Shown here in pieces: positions 43,055-51,960 of a stretch of DNA of 64,000 nucleotides. A program made the translations under genes and the position numbers. The stretch comes from Rothia nasimurium. Its GTDB lineage: Bacteria; Actinomycetota; Actinomycetes; Actinomycetales; Micrococcaceae. The notes under the pieces are model-generated. The model searched no databases. It was not told where the DNA came from and saw only the letters and a list, made by a program, of their open reading frames with translations. Each line of letters starts with the position of its first letter. Positions within the stretch are counted from its first letter, which is position 1. The stretch lies in NCBI RefSeq assembly GCF_004569295.1, contig NZ_SPQC01000002.1:1-64000 (forward strand). Direction: 5' to 3'.

Positions 43055-43792
43055 ATGGAGCAGCAGAAAAACTCAGACAGCATCGAGGCAGCGGCACAGG
43101 ACGCCACCACAGCCTCGACCGATAAACCCCGCGGCGGCAAGCGCCGCCGCGAAAACAGCGCGGTCAAAGAGTACGCCCTGATTATCCTCTACGCGGTGCT
43201 CATCGCCTTCCTGCTGAAAACCTTTGTGGTTCGCGGGTTCTACATTCCTTCTAGTTCTATGGAAGATACCCTGCAGATCAACGACCGCGTTTTTGTGAAC
43301 GTGGCAGGTGGACTGTTCACCGAAGCCGAGCGCGGTGACATCGTGGTCTTCAAGGACACCCAGGGCTGGATGCCGGTCTCTACCAGCTCTAACCCCGTGC
43401 GCGATGCCCTAGCCTTTGTGGGAGTGATGCCCGATAGCTCATCAAACTACCTGGTCAAGCGTGTGATTGGCGTGGGCGGTGACCACATCGTGGGTACTGC
43501 CGATGGCCGCATCACCGTCAACGGCGTAGAAATTGACGAGACCTACCTCAAGCCCGGTGTAAGCCCCACGGAGCTTCCCTTCGACGTGATTGTCCCCCAG
43601 AACTCCTACTTCGTCATGGGCGATAACCGCTCTAATTCTGCTGACTCCCGCTACCATATTCAGACCGGCACCGAGTTCATCAACGACGCCGACGTCGTGG
43701 GCGAAGTCTTCGTGGTTGCCTGGCCCCTGTCTAGCTTCACTTTCATTGGTGAGGCCAGCGATGTCTTTGCCGATGTACCCGATACCGAGTAA
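43055..43792 (+). CDS. lepB: Signal peptidase I, second copy
   Basis: 245 residues. A ~45-residue charged cytoplasmic tail, then the membrane helix YALIILYAVLIAFLLKTFVV, catalytic Ser in YIPSSSMEDTL, Lys in YLVKRVIGVGGDHI, and YFVMGDNRSNSADSR. It resembles the first copy in domain order but differs along its length, so the pair is an old duplication. It ends at the start of rnhB. Two tandem lepB genes are frequent in actinobacteria. Confidence 0.95.
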   Translation: MEQQKNSDSIEAAAQDATTASTDKPRGGKRRRENSAVKEYALIILYAVLIAFLLKTFVVRGFYIPSSSMEDTLQINDRVFVNVAGGLFTEAERGDIVVFKDTQGWMPVSTSSNPVRDALAFVGVMPDSSSNYLVKRVIGVGGDHIVGTADGRITVNGVEIDETYLKPGVSPTELPFDVIVPQNSYFVMGDNRSNSADSRYHIQTGTEFINDADVVGEVFVVAWPLSSFTFIGEASDVFADVPDTE

Positions 43793-43796
43793 GACC

Positions 43797-44579
43797 GTGC
43801 CAGCTAAAGAACCCGCGTCCGCTGATCTGAGCGTCGAAACCCAGCTCTTTGCAGCGGGCAAGACCCTGGTGGCGGGTATGGACGAGGTGGGGCGCGGTCC
43901 ACTGGCCGGGCCGGTCACCGTGGGGGTCGCCGTGATTGATGCGAGCGCCCAGCTCAGCATCGAGGGGCTCATCGATTCCAAGGCCCTGACCGAGAAAAAG
44001 CGGGTGGCCATGGCTCCGCAGGTGAAGCAGTGGGCCGTGACTGCGGTGGGGCACGCCAGCCCTGCTGAAATCGATGCTCTGGGTATCACCACGTCCCTGC
44101 GTTTAGCGGGGCAGCGGGCTCTTGCCCAGGTGGCCCGGGCTGGGGCCTACCCTGACGCCGTCCTCTTGGACGGCAAGCATAACTGGCTTTCTGCTCCCGA
44201 GGCTGACCTTTTTGCAGACCTTGATCCGGCAACTGCCCTCTACCGTGGGCTGGTGGCTGAAGCCTGGGCAGGTCTGGCGGGGGAGTCCGGTGGCTGGTTC
44301 GGGCCGGTGCAGATGGAGACTAAGGGGGACTACCGTTGCGCCTCTATCGCGGCAGCCTCGGTGGTGGCTAAGGTGGAGCGCGATACCCTTATGGACGAGC
44401 TGGACGTGTGCTACCCCGATTACGGCTGGGTGAAAAATAAGGGCTACGGGTCGGGTGCCCACCGCACCGCGATAGAAACGATGGGGCCAACCCCCTTGCA
44501 TCGGCTGAGCTGGTCGTTGCCGGCTACCGAGGCACAAATCCAGCAGGCTATGGTGGAACGAGAGAAGGAAGAAGTATGA
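43797..44579 (+). CDS. rnhB: Ribonuclease HII
   Basis: About 260 residues from GTG 43797. RNase HII removes ribonucleotides from DNA. The signature VAGMDEVGRGPLAGPVTVGVAVID carries the Asp-Glu pair, LLDGKHNW the third acid, and DYRCASIAAASVVAKVERD the last. The frame is open far upstream inside lepB; likely starts are GTG 43797 or ATG 43773/43761, the latter two overlapping lepB. The stop overlaps the next ATG (ATGA). Confidence 0.93.
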   Translation: MPAKEPASADLSVETQLFAAGKTLVAGMDEVGRGPLAGPVTVGVAVIDASAQLSIEGLIDSKALTEKKRVAMAPQVKQWAVTAVGHASPAEIDALGITTSLRLAGQRALAQVARAGAYPDAVLLDGKHNWLSAPEADLFADLDPATALYRGLVAEAWAGLAGESGGWFGPVQMETKGDYRCASIAAASVVAKVERDTLMDELDVCYPDYGWVKNKGYGSGAHRTAIETMGPTPLHRLSWSLPATEAQIQQAMVEREKEEV

Positions 44580-44911
44580 GCCAAGAGGATCTTGAGAGCT
44601 ACGAGTCAGGTGCCCAGCTAGCTCTGTATGAAGAGTACAAGAATGTAGCTGAGCTCTTTACCTATATCGTTGAGACCGATCGCCGTTTTTACCTGGCCAA
44701 CCAGGTGCAGGTGACCCCGCGAACTGCTGACAGGTCTCTGTACTTTGAGGTTGAGATGCAGGACGTGTGGGTGTGGGATATTTTCCGCCAGTCTCGGTTT
44801 GTTAAGAACGTGAAGGTGTATTCGGTGCGCGATGTGAACGTTGAAGAACGCGCTGCCGCCGAAGACCTGATCGTGCCGACCATGAGTGATTTCGACCCCG
44901 GTTCGGCCTAA
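44576..44911 (+). CDS. DUF2469 family protein
   Basis: 111 residues. It matches the actinobacterial DUF2469 family in length and in MSQEDLESYESGAQLALYEEYKNVAELFTYIVETDRRFYLANQV. Its function is unknown; it is always near rnhB. Acidic, no membrane segment. Translation is coupled to rnhB by a 4-base overlap. A terminator follows. Confidence 0.9.
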   Translation: MSQEDLESYESGAQLALYEEYKNVAELFTYIVETDRRFYLANQVQVTPRTADRSLYFEVEMQDVWVWDIFRQSRFVKNVKVYSVRDVNVEERAAAEDLIVPTMSDFDPGSA

Positions 44912-44926
44912 AAGCTAGCGTGTGAG

Positions 44927-44962
44927 CCCGCCTCCTTCCTGTGAGGGAAGGGGCGGGTTTTT
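44927..44962 (+). terminator. Terminator after the rnhB-DUF2469 unit
   Basis: CCCGCCTCCTTCC pairs with GGAAGGGGCGGG with a single bulge; the T run GTTTTTC follows. Confidence 0.88.
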
Positions 44963-45190
44963 CGTATACAGAGATGCGAGGACGCCCGGTGCAGCTGGCT
45001 GGGGATAAGGACGTGCGGGGCGTCATGGTTGCGTCATGGCTGTACCGTTTACGAGCGTGCAGATGGGGTCTATCTGGTGCTGACCTGTTGGTATAGGGAG
45101 GAGTGGATATCCACAGCCAGTACAGAGGTAGGTAGAATCAGACCTGGCAGGTCATGATGGGGCTAACCCTGATACTTGAAGGAGGCCCCC

Positions 45191-45607
45191 ATGAACCCCG
45201 CATTACAGCCATCCTCGCCCCATGCGTCCTTGCGGCCCAAAGAGGTGGGGCGCTGGGGTGAAGATATCGCCCTGGCGGTCTTAGAACGGCAAGGCTATAC
45301 CCTCTTAGCTCGTAACTGGCGGCCTGCACGAACTGAAGAGCGGCCGCGGTGGAGTGGTGAACTTGATTTGATTATGCGCGATAGCGACCAAACCCTGGTC
45401 TTTATCGAGGTTAAAACCCGTTCTGGTGCGGGCTACGGGCACCCGCTTGAATCCATTACTGCCCGGAAATGCCAGATGCTACGACAACTGGCCTACGCCT
45501 GGTTAGCAGAAAACCGGGCTCCCTATTCCACCATGAGAGTAGACGCTATTGCCCTGTGCGGGAGCCCCACGGATTTCACTTTCGAGCATCGGCAGGCGGT
45601 GGTGTAG
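45191..45607 (+). CDS. yraN: YraN family (UPF0102) putative nuclease-fold protein
   Basis: 138 residues from ATG 45191, 6 bases after GGAGG; the in-frame TTG at 45176 would overlap this site. The Holliday-junction-resolvase-like fold shows GRWGEDIALAVLERQGYTLLARNWR, GELDLIMRD and TLVFIEVKTRSGAGYG (D..ExK type). Function is unproven. It precedes comM and dprA, as in most bacteria. Upstream 44963-45190 holds a possible promoter (TTTACG, 17 bases, TATCTG near 45047-45075) but no gene. Confidence 0.92.
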   Translation: MNPALQPSSPHASLRPKEVGRWGEDIALAVLERQGYTLLARNWRPARTEERPRWSGELDLIMRDSDQTLVFIEVKTRSGAGYGHPLESITARKCQMLRQLAYAWLAENRAPYSTMRVDAIALCGSPTDFTFEHRQAVV

Positions 45608-45609
45608 CC

Positions 45610-47160
45610 GTGGCCTTCGCACGAACCTATTCGGTTGCCCTGGTGGGCGTCACCGGTTATCTCGTCGAAGTAGAAGCCGATATCTCATCTGCCCTACCCG
45701 GCTTCGTCCTGCTCGGCTTGCCCGATAGTTCTTTGAACGAAGCCAAAGATCGGGTACGGTCTGCCTCGAAGAACTCCGGGCTGCCCCTACCACCCCAGAA
45801 ACTCACCATCAACCTCACCCCGCCTACCCTTCCCAAACGCGGCTCGGCATTTGATGTGGCCATGTTGGTTGCAGCCCAGCAGGCGGCGGGGCAGCTAGGT
45901 TCATCAGGTCGCATGGTCTTCCTGGGCGAAGTCGGTCTCGATGGGAGCGTGCGACAGGTTCCCGGAGTACTACCTGCCGTCAAAGCGGCCCGCGATGCCG
46001 GGCATGAGCGGGTAGTTGTACCCGAGGGTAATGCCCAAGAAGCAGCCCTCATAGAGGGGGTTGAAGTGACCGGGGTCAGCTGTCTCGCTGAAGTGTTTGA
46101 ACTCCTGGGCTGCCCCGAACCAGAAAAACTCAAAAGACCAGCTCAGGTGGGGATCCAGAAGACCGTTGCGGAGCCCAACAGCCCGCAGCAGAGCGCTGAT
46201 ATGGCAGATGTTGCCGGGCAGGCCGAGGGGCGCCTAGCCCTTGAAATAGCAGCTGCAGGTGGTCACCACCTGTTGCTGACCGGCCCACCCGGTTCTGGCA
46301 AGACCATGCTGGCAGAACGCCTCCCCGGTATTCTTCCTCCGCTCACACCACAAGAAGCCCTGGATGTCACCGCGGTGCACTCGCTCTGCCGCTCGGGTGA
46401 ACCGCTCACCGAACTGATGACCAGACCGCCCTTCGAAGCGCCCCACCATACTGCCAGCGCACCAGCGATTATGGGAGGCGGTGCCGGGCTGCCTAAGCCG
46501 GGGTGCATCTCAAAGGCGCACCGGGGCGTCCTTTTTCTTGATGAAGCCCCGGAGTTTAAGCGCAGCGTTCTAGATTCTCTGCGCCAGCCCCTCGAAAGCG
46601 GCGAAGTCATTATTAGTCGCTCAGCTGCTTCAGCCCGGTACCCGGCTAGGTTCCAACTCGTTTTAGCTGCCAACCCCTGCCCCTGCGGTTATAACGTGGG
46701 GCGCGGCCTAGACTGCACCTGTACCAGTCGAGAGCGAAGATCCTATTTCAGTCGGCTATCGGGGCCCCTGCTCGACCGTATTGATCTTCATATCAGTGTT
46801 CCTAAAGTAACGGCCGCCGGCCTCGCTACCAGCGGCACCAACGAAAGCTCAGAGGAAATCCGTTATCGGGTCAGCCAAGCCCGCAAAGCCCAGGCGGAAA
46901 GACTGACCCCGCTGGGCGTGACTACAAACGCTGAGACGAACGGCAAGATTCTGCGCGGCCCTCTCAAGCTTTCAGCTCAACTTACCTCGTCCCTCTCCAC
47001 TGCCCTGGACCACGGCACCCTCACAGCCCGCGGCTATGACCGAGTGCTACGAACCGCCTGGACTTTAGCCGATTTAGATGGATCAACCAGCCCCAGCCGA
47101 GACCACCTTGACCTTGCCCTCTACTTCCGCAACCACGCCACTGAAAGCTACCAGACATGA
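45610..47160 (+). CDS. comM: YifB/ComM family Mg-chelatase-like AAA ATPase
   Basis: 516 residues from GTG 45610, 2 bases after yraN. The N-terminal domain begins FARTYSVALVGVTGYLVEVEADIS and GLPDSSLNEAKDRVRSA; Walker A LLTGPPGSGKTMLAERLPGILP is near 215; Walker B is GVLFLDEAPEF; a four-Cys segment NPCPCGYNVGRGLDCTC follows. ComM of Haemophilus and Vibrio is a branch-migration helicase that helps natural transformation. Overlaps dprA by 4 bases. Confidence 0.94.
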   Translation: MAFARTYSVALVGVTGYLVEVEADISSALPGFVLLGLPDSSLNEAKDRVRSASKNSGLPLPPQKLTINLTPPTLPKRGSAFDVAMLVAAQQAAGQLGSSGRMVFLGEVGLDGSVRQVPGVLPAVKAARDAGHERVVVPEGNAQEAALIEGVEVTGVSCLAEVFELLGCPEPEKLKRPAQVGIQKTVAEPNSPQQSADMADVAGQAEGRLALEIAAAGGHHLLLTGPPGSGKTMLAERLPGILPPLTPQEALDVTAVHSLCRSGEPLTELMTRPPFEAPHHTASAPAIMGGGAGLPKPGCISKAHRGVLFLDEAPEFKRSVLDSLRQPLESGEVIISRSAASARYPARFQLVLAANPCPCGYNVGRGLDCTCTSRERRSYFSRLSGPLLDRIDLHISVPKVTAAGLATSGTNESSEEIRYRVSQARKAQAERLTPLGVTTNAETNGKILRGPLKLSAQLTSSLSTALDHGTLTARGYDRVLRTAWTLADLDGSTSPSRDHLDLALYFRNHATESYQT

Positions 47161-48407
47161 CACATCACGACCCCCACCACGATATTCGTAGAGCCCGCAC
47201 CGAGATCCTGCGCATTACCGACCCCGAGGACGTCGCCACCTACACCCTGCTTCGGTTAGTGGGCCCGGTCCGTGCCGCCGACTACCTCACCGGCCGTCAG
47301 GAGCTCACTCCACGTCTTCTAGCCCGCCACCTTGAGGAAGCTGGAGCACACGATCTCTCTGCGGCACCTGCCCTCGCTAGTGCCATCGGCGAACGGACAC
47401 AGCGGTGGAAGAGCAGGCGGGCAGGTATCAGCGTTCAACAGGATATGGCTTTAGCCCGGGCCAGCAGCAGCTGGCTGTGTATACCCGAAGACCCAGACTG
47501 GCCACAGGCCTTGAATGACCTCGCAGAAAAAACTCCGGTCGGCCTCTGGGGCAGAGGAGACCGCCAGCTACTGGCCCAGCTCACCACCGAAAAGAGTTAT
47601 GCGGTAGTGGGGTCCCGCGATGTCAGCTCCTACGGTAACTCAGCAACCAGCCACCTGGCCGGTGAACTAGCAAACCGGGGCTATACGGTGGTCTCAGGCG
47701 GAGCCTTTGGTGTAGATGCCACCGCCCATCGAGCAGCTCTCGCTACGGCGACGTCTTCCCTGCCCACCGTAGCGTTGATGGCGGGAGGCCTTGACCGTCT
47801 CTACCCCAAGCCCAATGAACGCCTGCTACACGAGATTATTGAACGGGGCCTGTTGCTGAGCGAGGTTCCCCTGGGGCAGAACCCCACCCGTTACAGGTTC
47901 CTCCAACGTAATCGGCTCATCGCCGCTCTCACCGGGGCCAGCATAGTTGTTGAAGCCCGCTGGCGCAGTGGCGCGCTCAACACCGCTCATCATGCCCTAG
48001 AACTGGGGCGCCCCGTCTATGCTGTACCCGGCCCTATCTTTTCACCGACCTCAGAAGGCTGCCACCGTCTGATTCGAGACGGTCTAGCCCAGCTTGTGAC
48101 CGATGCCCGGCAGATTCTTGACGACAGAACCTCGGAGATAGCTGCAGAACAAACCAGCCTATTTGCAGCTCCTTCTGCCCACCAGCAGCTCCTGGATTCG
48201 CTCACCGAAACTCAAAGACGGGTGTGGGATGTACTGCCCCTCCGCACTCCGGCTACCGTTGAACAGCTCAGTGCTGACCTTGCGCTACCTGCCCGAACCG
48301 TCATGATTGCCCTAGCCCAGCTCAACCGACTCAACCTCGCAGAGCAGGAAGGCATGGGCTGGCGAAAAACCAAACCATCGGCGGAAAGCTCCGGGGGGAT
48401 AGAATGA
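47157..48407 (+). CDS. dprA: DNA-processing protein DprA
   Basis: 416 residues. DprA loads RecA on incoming single-stranded DNA during transformation. The Rossmann-like core has YAVVGSRDVSSYG, VVSGGAFGVDATAHRAAL, ALMAGGLDRLYP, SEVPLGQNPTRYRFLQRNRLIAALT, VVEARWRSGALNTAHHALELGRPVYAVPG. A C-terminal winged-helix domain (about 345-410) and an N-terminal SAM-like domain are present. Full-length and intact, so uptake of DNA is plausible though comEC/comEA are outside the window. Confidence 0.96.
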   Translation: MTHHDPHHDIRRARTEILRITDPEDVATYTLLRLVGPVRAADYLTGRQELTPRLLARHLEEAGAHDLSAAPALASAIGERTQRWKSRRAGISVQQDMALARASSSWLCIPEDPDWPQALNDLAEKTPVGLWGRGDRQLLAQLTTEKSYAVVGSRDVSSYGNSATSHLAGELANRGYTVVSGGAFGVDATAHRAALATATSSLPTVALMAGGLDRLYPKPNERLLHEIIERGLLLSEVPLGQNPTRYRFLQRNRLIAALTGASIVVEARWRSGALNTAHHALELGRPVYAVPGPIFSPTSEGCHRLIRDGLAQLVTDARQILDDRTSEIAAEQTSLFAAPSAHQQLLDSLTETQRRVWDVLPLRTPATVEQLSADLALPARTVMIALAQLNRLNLAEQEGMGWRKTKPSAESSGGIE

Positions 48408-48445
48408 AGACCTGATCTCAGCCACCGGTAGAAAGGAGCGGTACG

Positions 48446-49441
48446 GTGCACCCTGCTGACCAGCTACCCACCACCCTCAAAATCGGGGCCTCCACGGTTG
48501 ACGAGGACCGAGAGTTCGTACGAGCCCTTGAAGCCTTTGAACGCTACCTCACCTACGAGCTCCACCGCTCACCCCAAACAATTCGGGCCTACGTTTCCGA
48601 TCTCACCGATTTCTTTGCCCACGCCCGCAGGCACGGCACCACCCACCTATCCCACATCACCCTTGAAGTCATTCGAGACTGGCTAGCCTACCATCACCGC
48701 AAACAAGCTGCCCGGAGCTCTATGGCCAGGCGGTCCTCGTCCTTGCGGACCTTCTTTACCTGGGCGGAGGAAGAAGAACTCCTCCAAGCCAACCCGGCAC
48801 TCAAACTCACTACCCCCAAGAAGAGCAACCACCTGCCCTCGGTACTCAGCGAAGCCCAGATGCAGGCGCTCACCACAACCCTGACAGCAGCTCTGGAGCA
48901 GGCCCCGCGGGACGCCCGACTCCTGCGTCTTCAAGCGGTGGTGGAGCTACTCTACGCCAGCGGGTTGCGCATCTCAGAACTTACCGGTCTCGACCTAGCA
49001 AGCATTGACCGTAACCAGCGAACCCTGCGCGTGCTGGGTAAGGGCAATAAAGAGCGGGTTGTGCCCTTCGGGGCCCAGGCTATGCAGGCCCTCAACCGGT
49101 GGGTTGTGGCAGGACGCCCGCAGTGGCTTCCCGAGACAGAGGCAGCTAAAAGCGCCCCAGCTCAACACGCCCTCTTCATCGGCCCCCAGGGTAAACGCGC
49201 CAACCCCCGGCAGATTCGCCAAGACCTCACCACCCTCCTGGGTACCTTGGAAGACACCGAAGCCACAGGCGCCCACGTCTTCCGCCATACAGCAGCAACC
49301 CACATGGTCGATGGGGGAGCCGACATCAGAGCCGTCCAAGAGTTTCTTGGGCACAGTTCTTTAGCAACCACCCAGGTCTACACCCACGTCTCGGTAGACC
49401 GTCTTGCCCAGGCCTATAGCAGGGCTCACCCCCGGGCCTAA
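48446..49441 (+). CDS. xerC: Tyrosine recombinase XerC
   Basis: 331 residues from GTG 48446 (AAAGGAG 10 bases before). With XerD it resolves chromosome dimers at dif. The N-terminal SAM-like DNA-binding domain spans 18-110. Catalytic residues: Arg in YASGLRISELTGLD, Lys in VLGKGNKERVVPF, HxxR in HVFRHTAATHM, His in FLGHSSLATTQVYTH with Tyr. Its place after dprA favours XerC over XerD. An internal insert (WLPETEAAKSAPAQHA) lengthens it slightly. Confidence 0.93.
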   Translation: MHPADQLPTTLKIGASTVDEDREFVRALEAFERYLTYELHRSPQTIRAYVSDLTDFFAHARRHGTTHLSHITLEVIRDWLAYHHRKQAARSSMARRSSSLRTFFTWAEEEELLQANPALKLTTPKKSNHLPSVLSEAQMQALTTTLTAALEQAPRDARLLRLQAVVELLYASGLRISELTGLDLASIDRNQRTLRVLGKGNKERVVPFGAQAMQALNRWVVAGRPQWLPETEAAKSAPAQHALFIGPQGKRANPRQIRQDLTTLLGTLEDTEATGAHVFRHTAATHMVDGGADIRAVQEFLGHSSLATTQVYTHVSVDRLAQAYSRAHPRA

Positions 49442-49473
49442 AGATAAGGCAGAAGGTATAGGATGGGAAGACC

Positions 49474-50025
49474 ATGTTTTCACCAGCAGAAAAGACCGGC
49501 CAGCCCGTCCCCCTACCGCCAGAGACTACCGGCAACCCTACCGGTGGTTTTATCTTTCTGCTGGCTGTCCCCTCAGCCCTCACAAGCCACGTTACCTGGG
49601 CTCTTGAAAATCTCACTGCCCACCGGCTGACCCCCACCTGGCAAGCCCAACCCCAGAAACCGGGCTACCACCGTGCAGATATCAGCTGGCAGGGCAACAG
49701 CGGGGGAGCAGCCCTCATCGCCTCCACCCTCCGTCACTTCAAGGGCAGCTATTTTGAAGTCACCGAGCGCCGCACCGCAACCTCTGACGCATTACGCATC
49801 ATGCACACCCCCGAACTTGGCATCTGTACCCTACCGGTAGACCTACAGGGCAACTTCACCGTGACCGAAGACCGCATCCGCTATGCCTTCGAAAAGGCAG
49901 CCGGTAATTTCGATGAACTCTACCGGCAGTTCTCTGCAGCCGTTGGCCAGCTCTGGGACGACGAACTTGAGCCCCTGCGCCCTAACGCCTCATCGACCAG
50001 CGCTACCGTCAGGCTCCGGGCCTAA
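49474..50025 (+). CDS. DUF3145 family protein
   Basis: 183 residues. It matches the actinobacteria-specific DUF3145 family (SRADISWQG-like segment HRADISWQGNSGGAALIASTL, then FEVTERRTATSDALRIMHTPELG and ENFTVTEDRIRYA-like end). Function is unknown; the family is usually next to fabF, as here. Soluble, no signal. It is convergent with fabF and separated by a strong terminator. Confidence 0.8.
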   Translation: MFSPAEKTGQPVPLPPETTGNPTGGFIFLLAVPSALTSHVTWALENLTAHRLTPTWQAQPQKPGYHRADISWQGNSGGAALIASTLRHFKGSYFEVTERRTATSDALRIMHTPELGICTLPVDLQGNFTVTEDRIRYAFEKAAGNFDELYRQFSAAVGQLWDDELEPLRPNASSTSATVRLRA

Positions 50026-50052
50026 GGCAAGAGCACCCGCCCCAGAGCACAG

Positions 50053-50100
50053 AAAAGGGCCCTTCTGCCCGAACCAGGGTTCGCGCAGAAGGGCCCTTTT
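50053..50100. terminator. Bidirectional terminator between DUF3145 and fabF
   Basis: AAAAGGGCCCTTCTGC (50053-50068) and 50085-50100 are perfect inverted arms; an inner CGAACC/GGTTCG pair extends the stem. A and T runs at both ends fit termination in both directions. Confidence 0.93.
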
Positions 50101-50122
50101 CACACGCTAGACCAGCACGGTG

Positions 50123-51394
50123 CTAGTTGCTGACGCTACGGAAAGCCGCTACAGCGTTGTGGCCACCAAAGCCAAAGGAGTTCGAGACAGCAATAATCTC
50201 ACCGGCAGGAAGGTCCCGAGCCTCGGTAACAACATCAAGGTCAATCTCGGGGTCCTTGTTCTCCAGGTTAATGGTGCAGGGAGCCTTACGGTGGTAAACC
50301 GCAAGAACAGTCAGCACAGCTTCAAGAGCACCGGCACCGCCGAGCAGGTGACCTGTCATTGACTTGGTTGCAGATACAGCTACCTTGCCGGTGTGCTCAC
50401 CGAAGACCTCACGCAGAGCCAGGGACTCGGGAATATCACCCACGGGAGTAGAAGTTGCGTGCGCATTGACGTGTACTACCTGTTCGGGAGAAATACCGCC
50501 ATCGGCCAGTGCCTCCTGCAGGGCACGGGTAGCACCCAGAGCAGCCGGGTCGGGAGCGGTGATGTGGTGGGCGTCCGCTGAGACGCCGGTGCCAGCCAGC
50601 TCCGCGTAGATACGGGCACCGCGGGCCAGCGCGTGCTCCTCAGATTCGAGAATCAGTGCAGCACCACCCTCACCCATCACAAAACCGTCGCGGCCGGTAT
50701 CGTAGGGGCGGGAAGCTCCAGCAGGGTCATCGTTACGGGTCGACAGGGCCTGCATCTTCGCAAAAGCGCCAATCGTCATGGGGTGGATCGCGGCCTCAGA
50801 ACCACCGGCAATCACCACATCGGCCTTACCCGAGCGAATCAGCATCAGGCCTAGTTCGAGAGCCTCGGTCGATGAAGCGCAAGCGGACACCACTGTCTGG
50901 GCAGAGCCACGGGCCTTCAAGTTCATCGAGACGGCAGCTGCATTTGAGTTGGGCATCAGCATGGGAACCGTCATAGGCAGCATACGGCGCGGGCCCTTCT
51001 CGCGCAGAGTATCCCAGGCATCAAGCAGAGTCCACACACCACCGATACCGGTACCAAAAGCAACCGCGGTTCGCAGTGGATCACACTCTTCGGCAGCCTC
51101 AGCGTCAGGGCCGCTGAAACCGGCGTTCTCCCAGGCCTCGCGCGCAGCAACCAAAGCCAGCTGACCCGAGGGGTCCAGGCGCTTCGCCTCAACCTTGGTC
51201 AGGCGGCCCGACTCAACAGCGTCTACAGCCACACGGCCAGCAATCGAAACCGGCAGGTCGAATTCCTCAACCCAGGGCTCTTCAATAGTGGTGATGCCTG
51301 AGACACCTGCAAGCGCATTTTCCCAGGTCGTCGGAACATCCCCACCGATGGGGGTGGTGGCGCCGAGGCCGGTGACCACAACTTTACGAGTCAT
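50123..51394 (-). CDS. fabF: 3-oxoacyl-ACP synthase II
   Basis: 423 residues. Elongates acyl-ACP with malonyl-ACP. Catalytic triad: Cys in VVSACASSTEALE (about 170), His in VNAHATSTPVGD (about 310) and His in SMTGHLLGGAGALEA (about 346). The N-terminus RKVVVTGLGATTPIGGD is typical. Last gene of the minus-strand fabD-fabH-acpP-fabF set. 92 bases separate it from acpP. Confidence 0.96.
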   Translation of the reverse strand: MTRKVVVTGLGATTPIGGDVPTTWENALAGVSGITTIEEPWVEEFDLPVSIAGRVAVDAVESGRLTKVEAKRLDPSGQLALVAAREAWENAGFSGPDAEAAEECDPLRTAVAFGTGIGGVWTLLDAWDTLREKGPRRMLPMTVPMLMPNSNAAAVSMNLKARGSAQTVVSACASSTEALELGLMLIRSGKADVVIAGGSEAAIHPMTIGAFAKMQALSTRNDDPAGASRPYDTGRDGFVMGEGGAALILESEEHALARGARIYAELAGTGVSADAHHITAPDPAALGATRALQEALADGGISPEQVVHVNAHATSTPVGDIPESLALREVFGEHTGKVAVSATKSMTGHLLGGAGALEAVLTVLAVYHRKAPCTINLENKDPEIDLDVVTEARDLPAGEIIAVSNSFGFGGHNAVAAFRSVSN

Positions 51395-51486
51395 GCTTCA
51401 TTCCTTCGAATACAGTCTTGGGTTGGGGTAAAGAATAAAAAGCAGGTTGGGCACGATAAGACCGTGCCCAACCTGGTCAACGCGAC

Positions 51487-51726
51487 TTAGGCGTTAGCGA
51501 TGAAGTTAACAGCGTCGCCGACGGTCTTCAGATTCTTGACCTCTTCGTCGGGAATGGTAACGCCGAACTTTTCCTCAGCGTTCACAACGATGGTCATCAT
51601 TGAGATGGAGTCGATGTCCAGGTCTTCGGTGAAGGACTTCTCGAGCTGGACGTCCTCAACCTCTACACCGGTCTCTTCGTTCACGATTTCTGCAAGACCT
51701 GCGAGGATTTCGTTCTGATTTGCCAT
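51487..51726 (-). CDS. acpP: Acyl carrier protein
   Basis: 79 residues, acidic. Carries growing acyl chains on a phosphopantetheine arm attached to Ser40 in DLDIDSISMM (the usual motif is DSL; here DSI). The rest (EILAGLAEIVNEETG, FTEDLDIDS, IPDEEVKNLKTVGD) matches ACP. GGAG lies before the ATG. It sits between fabH and fabF with 234 bases upstream. Confidence 0.97.
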   Translation of the reverse strand: MANQNEILAGLAEIVNEETGVEVEDVQLEKSFTEDLDIDSISMMTIVVNAEEKFGVTIPDEEVKNLKTVGDAVNFIANA

Positions 51727-51807
51727 GATGGCTCCTTCGTCTTAGTATGAGTGGCGTGGGGCCACTGATGTAACTCACCGCGCAGGGGTGCACAGCGGGT
51801 GAGGGAT

Positions 51808-51826
51808 AAGTGGGCAGAGCCCACTT
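51808..51826. promoter_or_regulatory. Inverted repeat and promoter-like signals between fabH and acpP
   Basis: AAGTGGGC and GCCCACTT are perfect arms around AGA. On the minus strand a possible promoter TTAGCT, 17 bases, TACACT lies just upstream of it, so the repeat would be in the acpP leader. The region 51727-51960 holds no gene; its distal part (51888-51922) is AT-rich. Confidence 0.4.
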
Positions 51827-51960
51827 TAGCTTCCAAAATTGAGTGTAGCCCCTAGCCCGCACAAAGCTAAGCTGTGACGCCACCTAATTTTTGAAATAAA
51901 TCTAACATTTTGTCAAAATACGGTGCGGACGCCCGCTCCACCGACCCGGTACAGGGCAGG